64,000 nucleotides of DNA from Salinicoccus halodurans (lineage in GTDB: Bacteria; Bacillota; Bacilli; Staphylococcales; Salinicoccaceae), in NCBI RefSeq assembly GCF_900114445.1, contig NZ_FOTB01000002.1:271752-335751 (forward strand), read 5' to 3'. Made by a program: the position numbers and the translations under genes. Below, piece by piece: positions 16,841 to 25,035 of this stretch. The notes below the pieces were generated by a model. The model searched no databases. It was not told the origin of the DNA and saw only the letters and a list, made by a program, of their open reading frames with translations. Every line of letters begins with the position of its first letter. Position 1 is the stretch's first letter.

Positions 16841-18271
16841 ATGGAAGGCAGATCCCTCGGGAAAATCAGCTTTGTGATTATGGCGATGCTTTTCCTTTCA
16901 TTGGTTGCAACGGACACAGAACAGGCATCAGCAAACAGTGCATTGGACAGTATGGTGGAAATCCGGAGCAGCGACGGGAATTATGATTCAGCTGAAGCAC
17001 AGGCGATGATCGACCGGCTAAGCAGGGTGGATGACAGGATATTACAGCATACGAACCGTGCCGGGGTAAACATCATACTTATGGATATGCCTCTTACCGA
17101 TCTTCCGGAATTCGAGTATCTCTCCGGCCAGGTGCCAAGAGGCTGGGAGAATACCAAGCAGACGTGGGACGAAGTACCCGGGGCAGGCGGACATACCGTA
17201 GCTGCCAGAATCGGACACAGTGATCCGGGCAGCGGACACTCCACAATCAATCTGGAGCTGCATGAATATGGACACGCGGTCAACTCCTATGCGGCAGGCT
17301 TTACAGTGAGCCAATCCGGTGAATTCCGTCAGATCATGAACAGTGAGAAAAGTGCTTTATTCGGCGACCATCAGGTGCCGGAATACTTTGATGAGCCGGG
17401 AGAATATTTTGCTGAAGTATTTGCAATGTATTACCTGGGCGGTGAGGCCCGCAGCAAGCTGGCAGACCGCGCCCCGCAGACATATGATTTCATCAGTCAT
17501 TTCCATAACAGGCTGGTTACCGTCGGAGAAGTGACGGGAAACACGGCGAGGATGTCATGGGATGAGATGGAAGGTGCTGCCAAGTATGAAATCTACAGGA
17601 ATGATAAAAAAATTGATGAAACCACTAAAACAAGTTTCAAAGATGAGGGTCTGAAAACTTCCACAAGCTACAACTATTATATCAGGCCCGTGGATTCATC
17701 CGGCGAGCCGCTTCTAACCTCATACTTCCGCACAACGACGACGAAAGCTGAAAACGATGCGCCGGAAGTGGATACAGGCGAGCTGGAAAGTGTGATTGCA
17801 GAAGCGGAAGCGGTGAGTGAAGCAGACCGTATACCCAGCCTGCAGTCCGCATTGAAAAATGCAAAAGCAGTAGTTGAAGACGATGAGACGACCCAGCAGC
17901 AGGCAGATGAAGTGGAAGCCGCATTAGCTTCTGCACTGGAAGAAAATGAAGATGAATTAAAAGCTGCTGAAGAAGAATCATCCGAGGAAGGATCTTCTGA
18001 GGAATCCACAGAGGAAAAAACAAACGAAGCATCAACGGAGGAAGAGACGACTGAGGAACCGGCGGCAGAGGAGACCGGGGAATCAACGGAGGAAGAGTCA
18101 CCGGAAGAGGAGATGACTGAAGAATCTGCAGAGGAATCAGAGGCGGAATCTGAAACAGCCAGTGCACAGGCAGAGGCATCAAACGATAATCTGCTGATGA
18201 TCGTGCTCTCAGCCCTGCTGGTTATTCTGGCCGTGGTCTCAGCAATCGTATTATGGAGAAAAAGAAAATAG
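16841..18271 (+). CDS. Secreted, membrane-anchored ATLF/PPEP-like zinc metalloprotease with FN3 and FIVAR-like domains
   Basis: A predicted 476-residue exported protein. From ATG 16841 (AAGGG site) there is a signal peptide ending near ASA. Then a catalytic domain of about 170 residues with HEYGH (H141, E142, H145) and a downstream GEYFAEVFAMYYL supplying the third zinc ligand, as in the anthrax lethal factor C-terminal domain and clostridial Pro-Pro endopeptidases. A fibronectin type III-like domain follows (VTGNTARMSW to YFRTTTT), then a FIVAR-like helical stretch, a roughly 80-residue Glu/Ser/Thr-rich stalk, and a C-terminal membrane helix ending RKRK. No LPxTG is present. ATG 16808 would add 11 basic residues. 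It probably cleaves cell-surface or matrix proteins; the substrate is unknown. Confidence 0.8.
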   Translation: MEGRSLGKISFVIMAMLFLSLVATDTEQASANSALDSMVEIRSSDGNYDSAEAQAMIDRLSRVDDRILQHTNRAGVNIILMDMPLTDLPEFEYLSGQVPRGWENTKQTWDEVPGAGGHTVAARIGHSDPGSGHSTINLELHEYGHAVNSYAAGFTVSQSGEFRQIMNSEKSALFGDHQVPEYFDEPGEYFAEVFAMYYLGGEARSKLADRAPQTYDFISHFHNRLVTVGEVTGNTARMSWDEMEGAAKYEIYRNDKKIDETTKTSFKDEGLKTSTSYNYYIRPVDSSGEPLLTSYFRTTTTKAENDAPEVDTGELESVIAEAEAVSEADRIPSLQSALKNAKAVVEDDETTQQQADEVEAALASALEENEDELKAAEEESSEEGSSEESTEEKTNEASTEEETTEEPAAEETGESTEEESPEEEMTEESAEESEAESETASAQAEASNDNLLMIVLSALLVILAVVSAIVLWRKRK

Positions 18272-18279
18272 ATTTTGAA

Positions 18280-18320
18280 GGGAAGGAGCTTTGACTGGAG
18301 TCGAGCTTCTTCTTTTTAGT
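18280..18320 (+). terminator. Rho-independent terminator
   Basis: AAGGAGCT pairs with AGCTTCTT (one G-T) followed by CTTTTT; ends the metalloprotease gene. Confidence 0.75.
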
Positions 18321-18402
18321 TCAAAGGGTACCTTTATAGGGATATTTCGCCTATCATGGAGATACAGCGAACATCTAAATTTTTTGAAGGAAGTTGAACA
18401 GC

Positions 18403-19308
18403 ATGGAACTGATTATGATTGTACTGCCGGTCTTTCTGGTTTTCGGCATCGGGTATATTTCACAGAAACTTTTGAAGATGGATATCAAGTCGATATCTGC
18501 CATGGCATTATACATACTGTTGCCGCTTCTCACTTTCGATACGTTCTATCGTAATGAGCTGACGGTGGATTATCTGTATCTCTTTATATTCTCGATAATC
18601 ATTACAGTGATATTGATAGGGATCACCATCCTTGCAGGCTGGTTCATGAAATCGACGAAAGAGGATATTTCGGCCATCCTGCTCGGATCTTTATTTCCCA
18701 ACAGCGGCAACTACGGTGCGCCGGTCATGCTGTTTGCGCTCGGCGCTGTTGCCTTCGACTATGCGATCGTATTGATGGTGCTGCACGGCTTCATCATCAG
18801 CACCGTCGGCATATTCATCGCTTCATTCGGGAGCGGTGCAACGATTTCCGTGAAAGATGCAGTTATCAGTATATTCAGGATTCCTGTCATATACGGTGCA
18901 GCTGCCGGTCTCTTGTTCCAGCTTGCGGATATTTCAATCGATGACAAGCTGATGGATATCATCCAGATGACGGGAAATGCGTCGATACCGGTCGTCATGC
19001 TGATACTTGGTATGCAGCTGGCCCAGATTAAGAAAGAAAATTTCGAACTGAGGAATATCAATGCGGTCGTCATCATCCGGATGGTAATTTCTCCGGTCGT
19101 GGCGATGGTTCTTGTGTTGTTCATGCCGGTGGACGAGACGATGAAGATGGTATTCATCATTCTGAATGCCATGCCGGTTGCGGCAAACTCCACAATGCTT
19201 GCCGTGCAATTTAATGTGAAACCGAATCTCGTGTCATTCTCGACACTGGTCACAACATTGCTGAGCCTTTTGACCATACCGCTATTTTTATATCTGATTG
19301 GAGTGTAG
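18403..19308 (+). CDS. AEC-family transporter (auxin efflux carrier type)
   Basis: A 301-residue membrane protein with about ten helices in two five-helix halves, as in the bile/arsenite/riboflavin transporter superfamily. Typical features are the N-terminal LPVFLVFGIGYISQK, the GSLFPNSGNYGAPV motif of the first half and NAMPVAANSTMLAVQF in the second. Some bacterial AEC members carry malate or other carboxylates. ATG 18403 is preferred; a TTG at 18394 is in frame but only three bases from the GAAGGA site. It is monocistronic. Confidence 0.85.
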   Translation: MELIMIVLPVFLVFGIGYISQKLLKMDIKSISAMALYILLPLLTFDTFYRNELTVDYLYLFIFSIIITVILIGITILAGWFMKSTKEDISAILLGSLFPNSGNYGAPVMLFALGAVAFDYAIVLMVLHGFIISTVGIFIASFGSGATISVKDAVISIFRIPVIYGAAAGLLFQLADISIDDKLMDIIQMTGNASIPVVMLILGMQLAQIKKENFELRNINAVVIIRMVISPVVAMVLVLFMPVDETMKMVFIILNAMPVAANSTMLAVQFNVKPNLVSFSTLVTTLLSLLTIPLFLYLIGV

Positions 19309-19312
19309 GCTC

Positions 19313-19342
19313 TGCCGGAACAAAAGTTCCGGCATTTGTTTT
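19313..19342 (+). terminator. Rho-independent terminator
   Basis: TGCCGGAA and TTCCGGCA with a six-base loop, then TTTGTTTT. Confidence 0.88.
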
Positions 19343-19390
19343 AATGGATATTAGCATGCGTATTATATTTCAAAATCCGGGAGGCTTTAT

Positions 19391-20014
19391 ATAAACTACA
19401 GTTATGTATCTCATTTATACTGTCCGAAATGTGAAAAGACTTATAGTACCGATGAAATCAACCAGCTTTGCGGGTGCGGTTCGCCGCTGCTTGTGGCCTA
19501 CAGGATGGATGAACTGAAAAGTGAATTCAAAAAGAAGGCACTTTTGAAACGTACGCCGGATCTATGGCGCTATCATGAATTGCTTCCGGTTCATTCAAGT
19601 CGCGGGGAGGCTGCGGTCGGTGTCTCCAAAGCGAAAGAACTCGGTGTCAAAGCGCTTGCCATGCCGACCAACGGGAATGCTGGAGCAGCCTGGTCATTAT
19701 ACTCTGCCCAGGCGGGTATCACGGCCTCCATCGGCATGACGATGGAGGCACCTGAAATCACACGGAAAGAATGCGTTGCAGCAGATGCGGATCTTTTGGA
19801 AGAACTCGGGACACTGGCGGAACATGAAGGGGCTTTCGTCTGCCCTGAAGGTGCGGCCGCCTTCACTGCCGCAAGAAAACTGCGCAGGCAGGGCTGGATT
19901 AGAGAATCCGATAAAGTGGTGGTGTTGAATACCGGAGCAGGCATCAAGTATCCAAATAGAGTGGAGGCCGATGCTCCTGTTTTGCAGAAGGGTGAGAAGG
20001 TCGTAAAGAATTAA
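19391..20014 (+). pseudogene. Eroded threonine synthase (PLP-dependent) with lost start codon and internal deletions
   Basis: Behind a good GGGAGG site the expected ATG reads ATA (19391-19393), followed in frame by NYSYVSHLYCPKCEKTY and CGCGSPLLVAYRMDEL, the zinc-ribbon N-terminus of firmicute threonine synthases. The body then has gaps. After RTPDLWRYHELLPV about 45 residues are missing, and the PLP-lysine segment (FKSRG) is out of frame at about 19594-19606. AAVGVSKAKELGVKALAMPTNGNAGAAWS follows intact. A second, larger gap lies after ECVAADADLL before EGAFVCPEGAAAFTAARKL and the C-terminus. About 207 codons remain of the roughly 400 expected. A frame from GTG 19493 is open but should be non-functional. 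Confidence 0.88.
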
Positions 20015-20026
20015 ATTAAAAAGAAG

Positions 20027-20067
20027 ACATTCCTGAAGGTGTAATAACCGTCTTCAGGGATGTTTTT
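20027..20067 (+). terminator. Rho-independent terminator
   Basis: ACATTCCTGAAG pairs with CTTCAGGGATGT around a 13-base loop, then TTTTT; the terminator of the decayed threonine synthase gene. Confidence 0.88.
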
Positions 20068-20188
20068 ATTAGAAATATCTTATCATTTATTTTTTTAATT
20101 ATATATCTTATTTTTAATAATATATTATAAACATTATTTACTTAAGGGGTGTTTTCCCATATACTGACTTTAAAGGGAGTGACAACGT

Positions 20189-21067
20189 ATGGGTACTGAA
20201 AACAGAAATGAAAAATCAAAGGAATTGGATTTGCTGGAAGTGCATGAGATCATCGATCTTATGAACGATGAGACAGCGGATGCATTGAAAGCTGTAGAAG
20301 CTGGAAAATCCCGGATAGAAAAACTGATTACGGCGGTCCTTGAGAATGATATAGCCAGGGTGATCTATGCCGGAGCGGGAACGAGCGGCCGTCTGGGTGT
20401 TCTGGATGCTTCTGAATGTCCGCCGACTTTCAATACGGATCCGGATGAATTCATCGGCATTATTGCCGGCGGGGACGAGGCGCTCCGGTTTGCCATTGAA
20501 GGGGCAGAGGATTCTGTGTCACTCGGTGAATCTGATGTGAATGACTTGAGTGTGGGTCCGCGTGACTGCGTGATAGGTATTGCTGCAAGCGGACGGACAC
20601 CGTACGTCAAAGGGGCGCTTCGCGCTGCGGCAAAAGCGGGTGCAGTGACGGGCAGCATTTCGAATAATAAAGACAGCGAAATATCGGCGTTTGCGGACTA
20701 TCCGATCGAAGTGGAGTCAGGACCTGAAATCATTACGGGATCGACGAGGCTGAAGGCAGGAACCACCCAGAAACTGGTGCTCAATATGATTTCTACGATT
20801 ATCAATATTAAACGCGGAAAAGTTTATGGCAATTACATGGTCGATGTCAGTCCGAGCAATGAGAAGCTGGAAAGGCGTGCAATCAATATGGTCATGGAAA
20901 TCACTGGAACAGTTGAAGAGGAAGCAAAAGATGCCTATATGAAATCACACAGACACGTGAAAACAGCTGTCCTCATGCTTTCACTGAACATAGAAGCAGA
21001 AGAAGCGAAAAAACTGCTCGCAGATCAGTCAAGCATCAGAAAAGTATTAAGCAAGAGCAAGGGGTGA
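20189..21067 (+). CDS. murQ: N-acetylmuramic acid 6-phosphate etherase
   Basis: A 292-residue SIS-domain enzyme that removes the lactyl ether from MurNAc-6-phosphate to give GlcNAc-6-phosphate, in peptidoglycan recycling. Family motifs are visible: GAGTSGRLGVLDASECPPTF, IAGGDEAL, IGIAASGRTPYV and GSTRLKAGTTQKLVLNMIST. Length and start (ATG after AAGGGAGTG) are normal. It is the first gene of the operon; murP begins seven bases after its stop. Confidence 0.96.
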   Translation: MGTENRNEKSKELDLLEVHEIIDLMNDETADALKAVEAGKSRIEKLITAVLENDIARVIYAGAGTSGRLGVLDASECPPTFNTDPDEFIGIIAGGDEALRFAIEGAEDSVSLGESDVNDLSVGPRDCVIGIAASGRTPYVKGALRAAAKAGAVTGSISNNKDSEISAFADYPIEVESGPEIITGSTRLKAGTTQKLVLNMISTIINIKRGKVYGNYMVDVSPSNEKLERRAINMVMEITGTVEEEAKDAYMKSHRHVKTAVLMLSLNIEAEEAKKLLADQSSIRKVLSKSKG

Positions 21068-21073
21068 GGGGGG

Positions 21074-22390
21074 ATGTCGAAGATTTTAGCATCGCAGCTG
21101 CTCGATCTATTGGGTGGTACGGAGAACATAGATGATATATATAACTGTATGACACGTGTGCGTGTGACGACTAAAGACCGCAGCAGAATCGATATGGAGC
21201 GGGTCAAGGAGCTGGAGGGCGTCAATGGAATCGTGGATGACGATGAATTCCAGATCATACTTGGTCCGGGAGCTGCAGAAAAGACGCGGCGGGAGATGGA
21301 AAAACAGATCGGAGAAACAGGCCCTGATGGCTCTGCCTCTAAGAAGAAGGGCGTAAAATATCTGCTTAAAAAAATCGGCAATATCTTCATCCCGCTGATT
21401 CCGGCGCTGGTGGCTTCTGGACTGATCAACGGTATCGTGAATTTCGCTGTGAACTCAGGTGTAGATACCGGCCTTTCATGGGTGCAGGTCATGCAGCTTA
21501 TTGGTGGCGCTTTCTTTACGATTATCGGTGTATTGGTAGGTTTCAATACAGCGAAGGAATTCGGGGGCACACCTGCTTTGGGTGCAATCAGTGGAGCGCT
21601 GATCTTCAACCCTGCATTGGATGAAATGGAGCTGTTCGGTGAAATGCTTGTTTCAGGGCGCGGCGGTTTATTCGCAGTGATGATGTCGGCGTTCCTCATG
21701 GCAATGCTGGAACAGCAGATCAGGAAAGTGGTGCCGAACTCCCTCGACTTGATCGTGACTTCGACGATTACGGTATTTGTTGTCGGATTGATCACAGTGA
21801 TCGGACTGCAGCCTGTCGGAGCCGTATTATCCGAAGGTATCATCGTTTCAATCAACTGGGTGCTGGAAGTCGGCGGCATATTCGCAGGGGCAGTGCTTGC
21901 AGCGGTATTCCTGCCGCTTGTGCTGGTCGGGCTTCATCATGGTCTGACACCGATCCATCTCGAATATATACAGAATATCGGCTATACGCCGATTTTCACC
22001 ATCCTTGGAATGGCCGGTGCGGGACAGGTCGGCGCCGCAGTGGCGATCTACGTTAAAACGAAGTCAAAAAGGCTTAAAAACATCATCAAAGGGACGCTGC
22101 CTGTCGGCTTCCTCGGTATCGGGGAACCGCTGCTGTATGGTGTGACACTGCCGCTCGGCCGGCCGTTCCTCACTGCATGTCTTGGTGCTGCGTTCGGCGG
22201 CGCATACCAGGCGCTGATGACAACCGGTGCCATCAATATCGGTGTGTCGGGAATTTCACTTCTGCCATTGATTGCTGACGGTAAATACATCCATTACATC
22301 ATCGGACTCGTGCTCGGTTACGCCGGTGGCTTTGTATTCACCTACATGTTCGGTTTCAAAGAAAAGATGGTGGAAAACCTGGATAGATAG
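21074..22390 (+). CDS. murP: PTS N-acetylmuramic acid transporter, EIIBC (MurP)
   Basis: A 438-residue PTS permease with an N-terminal EIIB domain (phospho-Cys25 in IYNCMTRVRV) and a C-terminal EIIC domain of about 8-10 membrane helices, including GIGEPLLYGVTLPLGRPF. There is no EIIA domain, as usual for MurP, which borrows EIIA from a glucose-type system; the ptsG product at 55865 carries one. It phosphorylates MurNAc (or MurNAc disaccharide) during uptake and feeds murQ. Its ATG follows GGGG directly after murQ. Confidence 0.92.
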   Translation: MSKILASQLLDLLGGTENIDDIYNCMTRVRVTTKDRSRIDMERVKELEGVNGIVDDDEFQIILGPGAAEKTRREMEKQIGETGPDGSASKKKGVKYLLKKIGNIFIPLIPALVASGLINGIVNFAVNSGVDTGLSWVQVMQLIGGAFFTIIGVLVGFNTAKEFGGTPALGAISGALIFNPALDEMELFGEMLVSGRGGLFAVMMSAFLMAMLEQQIRKVVPNSLDLIVTSTITVFVVGLITVIGLQPVGAVLSEGIIVSINWVLEVGGIFAGAVLAAVFLPLVLVGLHHGLTPIHLEYIQNIGYTPIFTILGMAGAGQVGAAVAIYVKTKSKRLKNIIKGTLPVGFLGIGEPLLYGVTLPLGRPFLTACLGAAFGGAYQALMTTGAINIGVSGISLLPLIADGKYIHYIIGLVLGYAGGFVFTYMFGFKEKMVENLDR

Positions 22391-22564
22391 GCCTTGAGTA
22401 TGATTGTTTATATTTTCAAAAGACATTTTGCAGATGAATTACAATTTGTACACCAGTATGCTAAAGTAAGAGATAAGTATATAAAAATTGTAAAATTGAA
22501 CAATCGTGCGTTCGCATGGAAGGTCGGTCCAGAGTGCATTGTTCGGTTTGAATGGGAGTAGATT

Positions 22565-23416
22565 ATGTATTCAGTAACCAAGCATATTAGAAGTCAAATG
22601 GACTCCTTCAGCCGAAAGGAACGGCTGATTGCTAATTATGTTCTTGAAAACCGTGAGGAGTTTCTGACTGCAAGCATTGCGGAAAATGCAGACAGCATAG
22701 GGGTCAGTCAGGCGAGCATCACCAAGTTTTCAAAGAAAATCGGACTTAAGGGGTTAAGGTCGCTAAAAGTTGAACTTGCAAAAGAGCATACGAAATCGGA
22801 CAAAGAGGTTTACAGCAAGTCACTGTCACCGGAGGATACAGTTAACGTCACAATGGATAAAGCACTGAACAATACTGTAAGCGCATTATATGGAACGCAT
22901 AAGACGGTAAGTTATGAAGCAGTAGAAGAAGCGGCGGAAACACTGGCAGCTGCTGATGAAGTCGTATTATTCGGCATCGGCGCATCAAGGATTCCGAGTG
23001 AAGACCTGTTCTTGAAGCTTCTGAGGATCGGAATAAAGTCAGTCGTGCCGTTTGATAACCACGTTCTGCTTACAAAAATCCCGGTTCTTAAAGAAGGGGC
23101 AGTGGTTGTCCTTTTCTCAACATCGGGAAGAACAAAAGAAATCATCGATATTTTAAAGCAGTGCCGCAGCCACGGCGTGAAGACGATTCTTATTACACAA
23201 TCAATCAGCTCGCCGGCAAGGAACATTGCGAGTATCGTCATGAGTACATCGCTTGAAGAAAACAATATCAGGATCGGGACGATGACCGCAAGGCTTTCAC
23301 AGCTGTATCTGGTCGATGTCCTGTTTATGAGAACAGCGATTAAATCAGGCGATGACATCTTCGAGAAGATCAATGACACTCATGAAGCGGTGCAGGATTA
23401 TAAAATGGATCAGTGA
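22565..23416 (+). CDS. murR: MurR/RpiR-family transcriptional regulator
   Basis: A 283-residue regulator with an N-terminal HTH_6 domain (about residues 1-75: ERLIANYVLENREEF, SQASITKFSKKIG) and a C-terminal SIS domain (VLFGIGASR, VLFSTSGRTKEII) that binds a sugar phosphate. Placed 175 bp after murP, it is the likely controller of MurNAc genes, responding to MurNAc-6-phosphate. The gap 22391-22564 probably holds its own promoter. Confidence 0.88.
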   Translation: MYSVTKHIRSQMDSFSRKERLIANYVLENREEFLTASIAENADSIGVSQASITKFSKKIGLKGLRSLKVELAKEHTKSDKEVYSKSLSPEDTVNVTMDKALNNTVSALYGTHKTVSYEAVEEAAETLAAADEVVLFGIGASRIPSEDLFLKLLRIGIKSVVPFDNHVLLTKIPVLKEGAVVVLFSTSGRTKEIIDILKQCRSHGVKTILITQSISSPARNIASIVMSTSLEENNIRIGTMTARLSQLYLVDVLFMRTAIKSGDDIFEKINDTHEAVQDYKMDQ

Positions 23417-23422
23417 CATATG

Positions 23423-23449
23423 GTCCGGGACTCATGTCCCGGACTTTTT
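23423..23449 (+). terminator. Rho-independent terminator
   Basis: GTCCGGGAC and GTCCCGGAC with a four-base loop, then TTTTT. Confidence 0.92.
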
Positions 23450-23517
23450 GCGTTTAAGGAGCTATTATGAATTTCGGTTATGCCGGCAGCTGTGAGCTCT
23501 GATAAAGAGAGGCAAAA

Positions 23518-23547
23518 ATAAGACCGGGATTCTGATGTCCCAGTCTG
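23518..23547 (-). terminator. Rho-independent terminator of the alanine symporter gene
   Basis: On the minus strand AGACTGGGA pairs with TCCCGGTCT and is followed by TATTTTT. Confidence 0.8.
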
Positions 23548-23552
23548 TCTGC

Positions 23553-24953
23553 TTATTTTCCTTCTTTGAGTTCTTTTTCTTCCCTGACATCTTTTTTGTA
23601 GTAGTGTTCTGATTTGAAGTATTCGTCTTTAAGTTCAAGGATTTTCGGTGACATCAGGATGATTGCCAGTATGTTCGGCACAAGGATCATGAAGAGTGTA
23701 ATATCAAGGAATGTCCAAAGTGCAGTGGCACCGCCGATTGCACCAATGATGATTGAAATGACATAAACGCTCTTCATTACTGTTCCTGCCCATAATCCGA
23801 ATAAGTATTCTGCCTGTCTTGCTCCGTAGAACACAACGACAGTAATAGTGGAGAATACGAACAGTACCAGTGCAACAGATACCATTGTGCTGCCGAGTGG
23901 CCCGAAAGCTTCTCCGAATGCACGGGCTGTCAGTGCTTCTCTTACACTGCCTTCAGCCGCATCATCATGTTTCCATACCCCTGAAAGGATTACAACGAGC
24001 CCGGTCACTGTACAGATGATGATCGTATCCACCATAACTTCAATGACACCCCATAAAGCCTGCCTGACCGGATGGTCTGTCTTGGCTGCTGAATGTGCGA
24101 TCGGTGATGTACCGAGTCCGGCTTCGTTGCTGTAGATGCCACGGGCGAATCCCCAGCGGATTGTTTCTGCAAGTACCGCACCTGCACCGCCGCCGAGTGC
24201 TGCCGTCGGATTGAAGGCTTCTGTAAATATCAGAGCGAATGCAGCCGGTATTTCCGTTGCATTCATAAATATTACGATAAGGCCGGCGACAACATAGAGA
24301 AGAGCCATAACAGGAACAAATATCGAGCTGACCGCTCCGATACGCTTGATGCCTCCGAATACGACAAGTCCTACAAAGAATGCGACGACGATTCCGGTAA
24401 TCAGCGGGCTCAGTGAAAATGTATCTTCAATAGTGCTGGCAACAGAGTTACTCTGAACCATGATGCTTGGTATCAGCTCGATAATCAGGAATATGGCGTA
24501 CCAGCCAGCGAGAATTTTTCCGATCAACGGCCATTTAATCCCATTTTTCATGTAGTAGGTCGGTCCGCCTACATATTCCCCGGCTGCGTTTTTCTCCCTG
24601 TAGTGGACACCGAGAGTAATCTCTCCAAATTTGAGTGACATCCCGAGGACCGCGATGACCCACATCCAGAATACAGCACCGGGCCCTCCGAGCATGATCG
24701 CAACAGGCACACCAACGATGTTGGCGGCACCGATTGTGGAACTGAGTGCAGTGGTCAAAGTCTGGAAAGGCGTGACAGTGCCGTCACCTTTGGTTTTCTT
24801 TCCAATTTTTCCGATGGTCTGTTTGAATATGTGAAGCGGATATCTGAACTGGAAAAACTTCAATCTGAAAGTGAGGTAGGCACTTGTCAAAAATAGAATG
24901 ATTACAACTGGATACCCCCAAAGGAAATTCGATATTGCAGTGATTATTTCCAT
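23553..24953 (-). CDS. Alanine/glycine:cation symporter (AGCS family, AlsT-like)
   Basis: A 466-residue sodium/amino acid symporter with about 10-11 membrane segments. Family motifs are GTVTPFQTLTTALSSTIGAANIVG near residue 60, the SNEAGLGTSPIAHSAAKTDHPVRQ consensus in the middle, and FSTITVVVFYGARQAEYLFG. Substrates in the family are alanine, glycine or glutamine. A highly charged C-terminal tail is present. AAAAGGGG precedes ATG. It is transcribed alone. Confidence 0.93.
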   Translation of the reverse strand: MEIITAISNFLWGYPVVIILFLTSAYLTFRLKFFQFRYPLHIFKQTIGKIGKKTKGDGTVTPFQTLTTALSSTIGAANIVGVPVAIMLGGPGAVFWMWVIAVLGMSLKFGEITLGVHYREKNAAGEYVGGPTYYMKNGIKWPLIGKILAGWYAIFLIIELIPSIMVQSNSVASTIEDTFSLSPLITGIVVAFFVGLVVFGGIKRIGAVSSIFVPVMALLYVVAGLIVIFMNATEIPAAFALIFTEAFNPTAALGGGAGAVLAETIRWGFARGIYSNEAGLGTSPIAHSAAKTDHPVRQALWGVIEVMVDTIIICTVTGLVVILSGVWKHDDAAEGSVREALTARAFGEAFGPLGSTMVSVALVLFVFSTITVVVFYGARQAEYLFGLWAGTVMKSVYVISIIIGAIGGATALWTFLDITLFMILVPNILAIILMSPKILELKDEYFKSEHYYKKDVREEKELKEGK

Positions 24954-25035
24954 AACATGACCCCTTTTCGAATGTATGAATCCTATCCCATATCACTATC
25001 TTTTATATACCCTGATAATTAGAACTGCGTCACTT

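Noticed and set aside
19493..20014. Intact PLP-family protein from GTG
   Set aside because: The upstream zinc ribbon continues in frame to an ATA, and large internal gaps with loss of the PLP-lysine show that it is a decayed threonine synthase.
23467..23502. Eleven-codon peptide (MNFGYAGSCEL) behind AAGGAG
   Set aside because: It has a good ribosome site but lies between two terminators, with no downstream gene on that strand to regulate; chance is likely.
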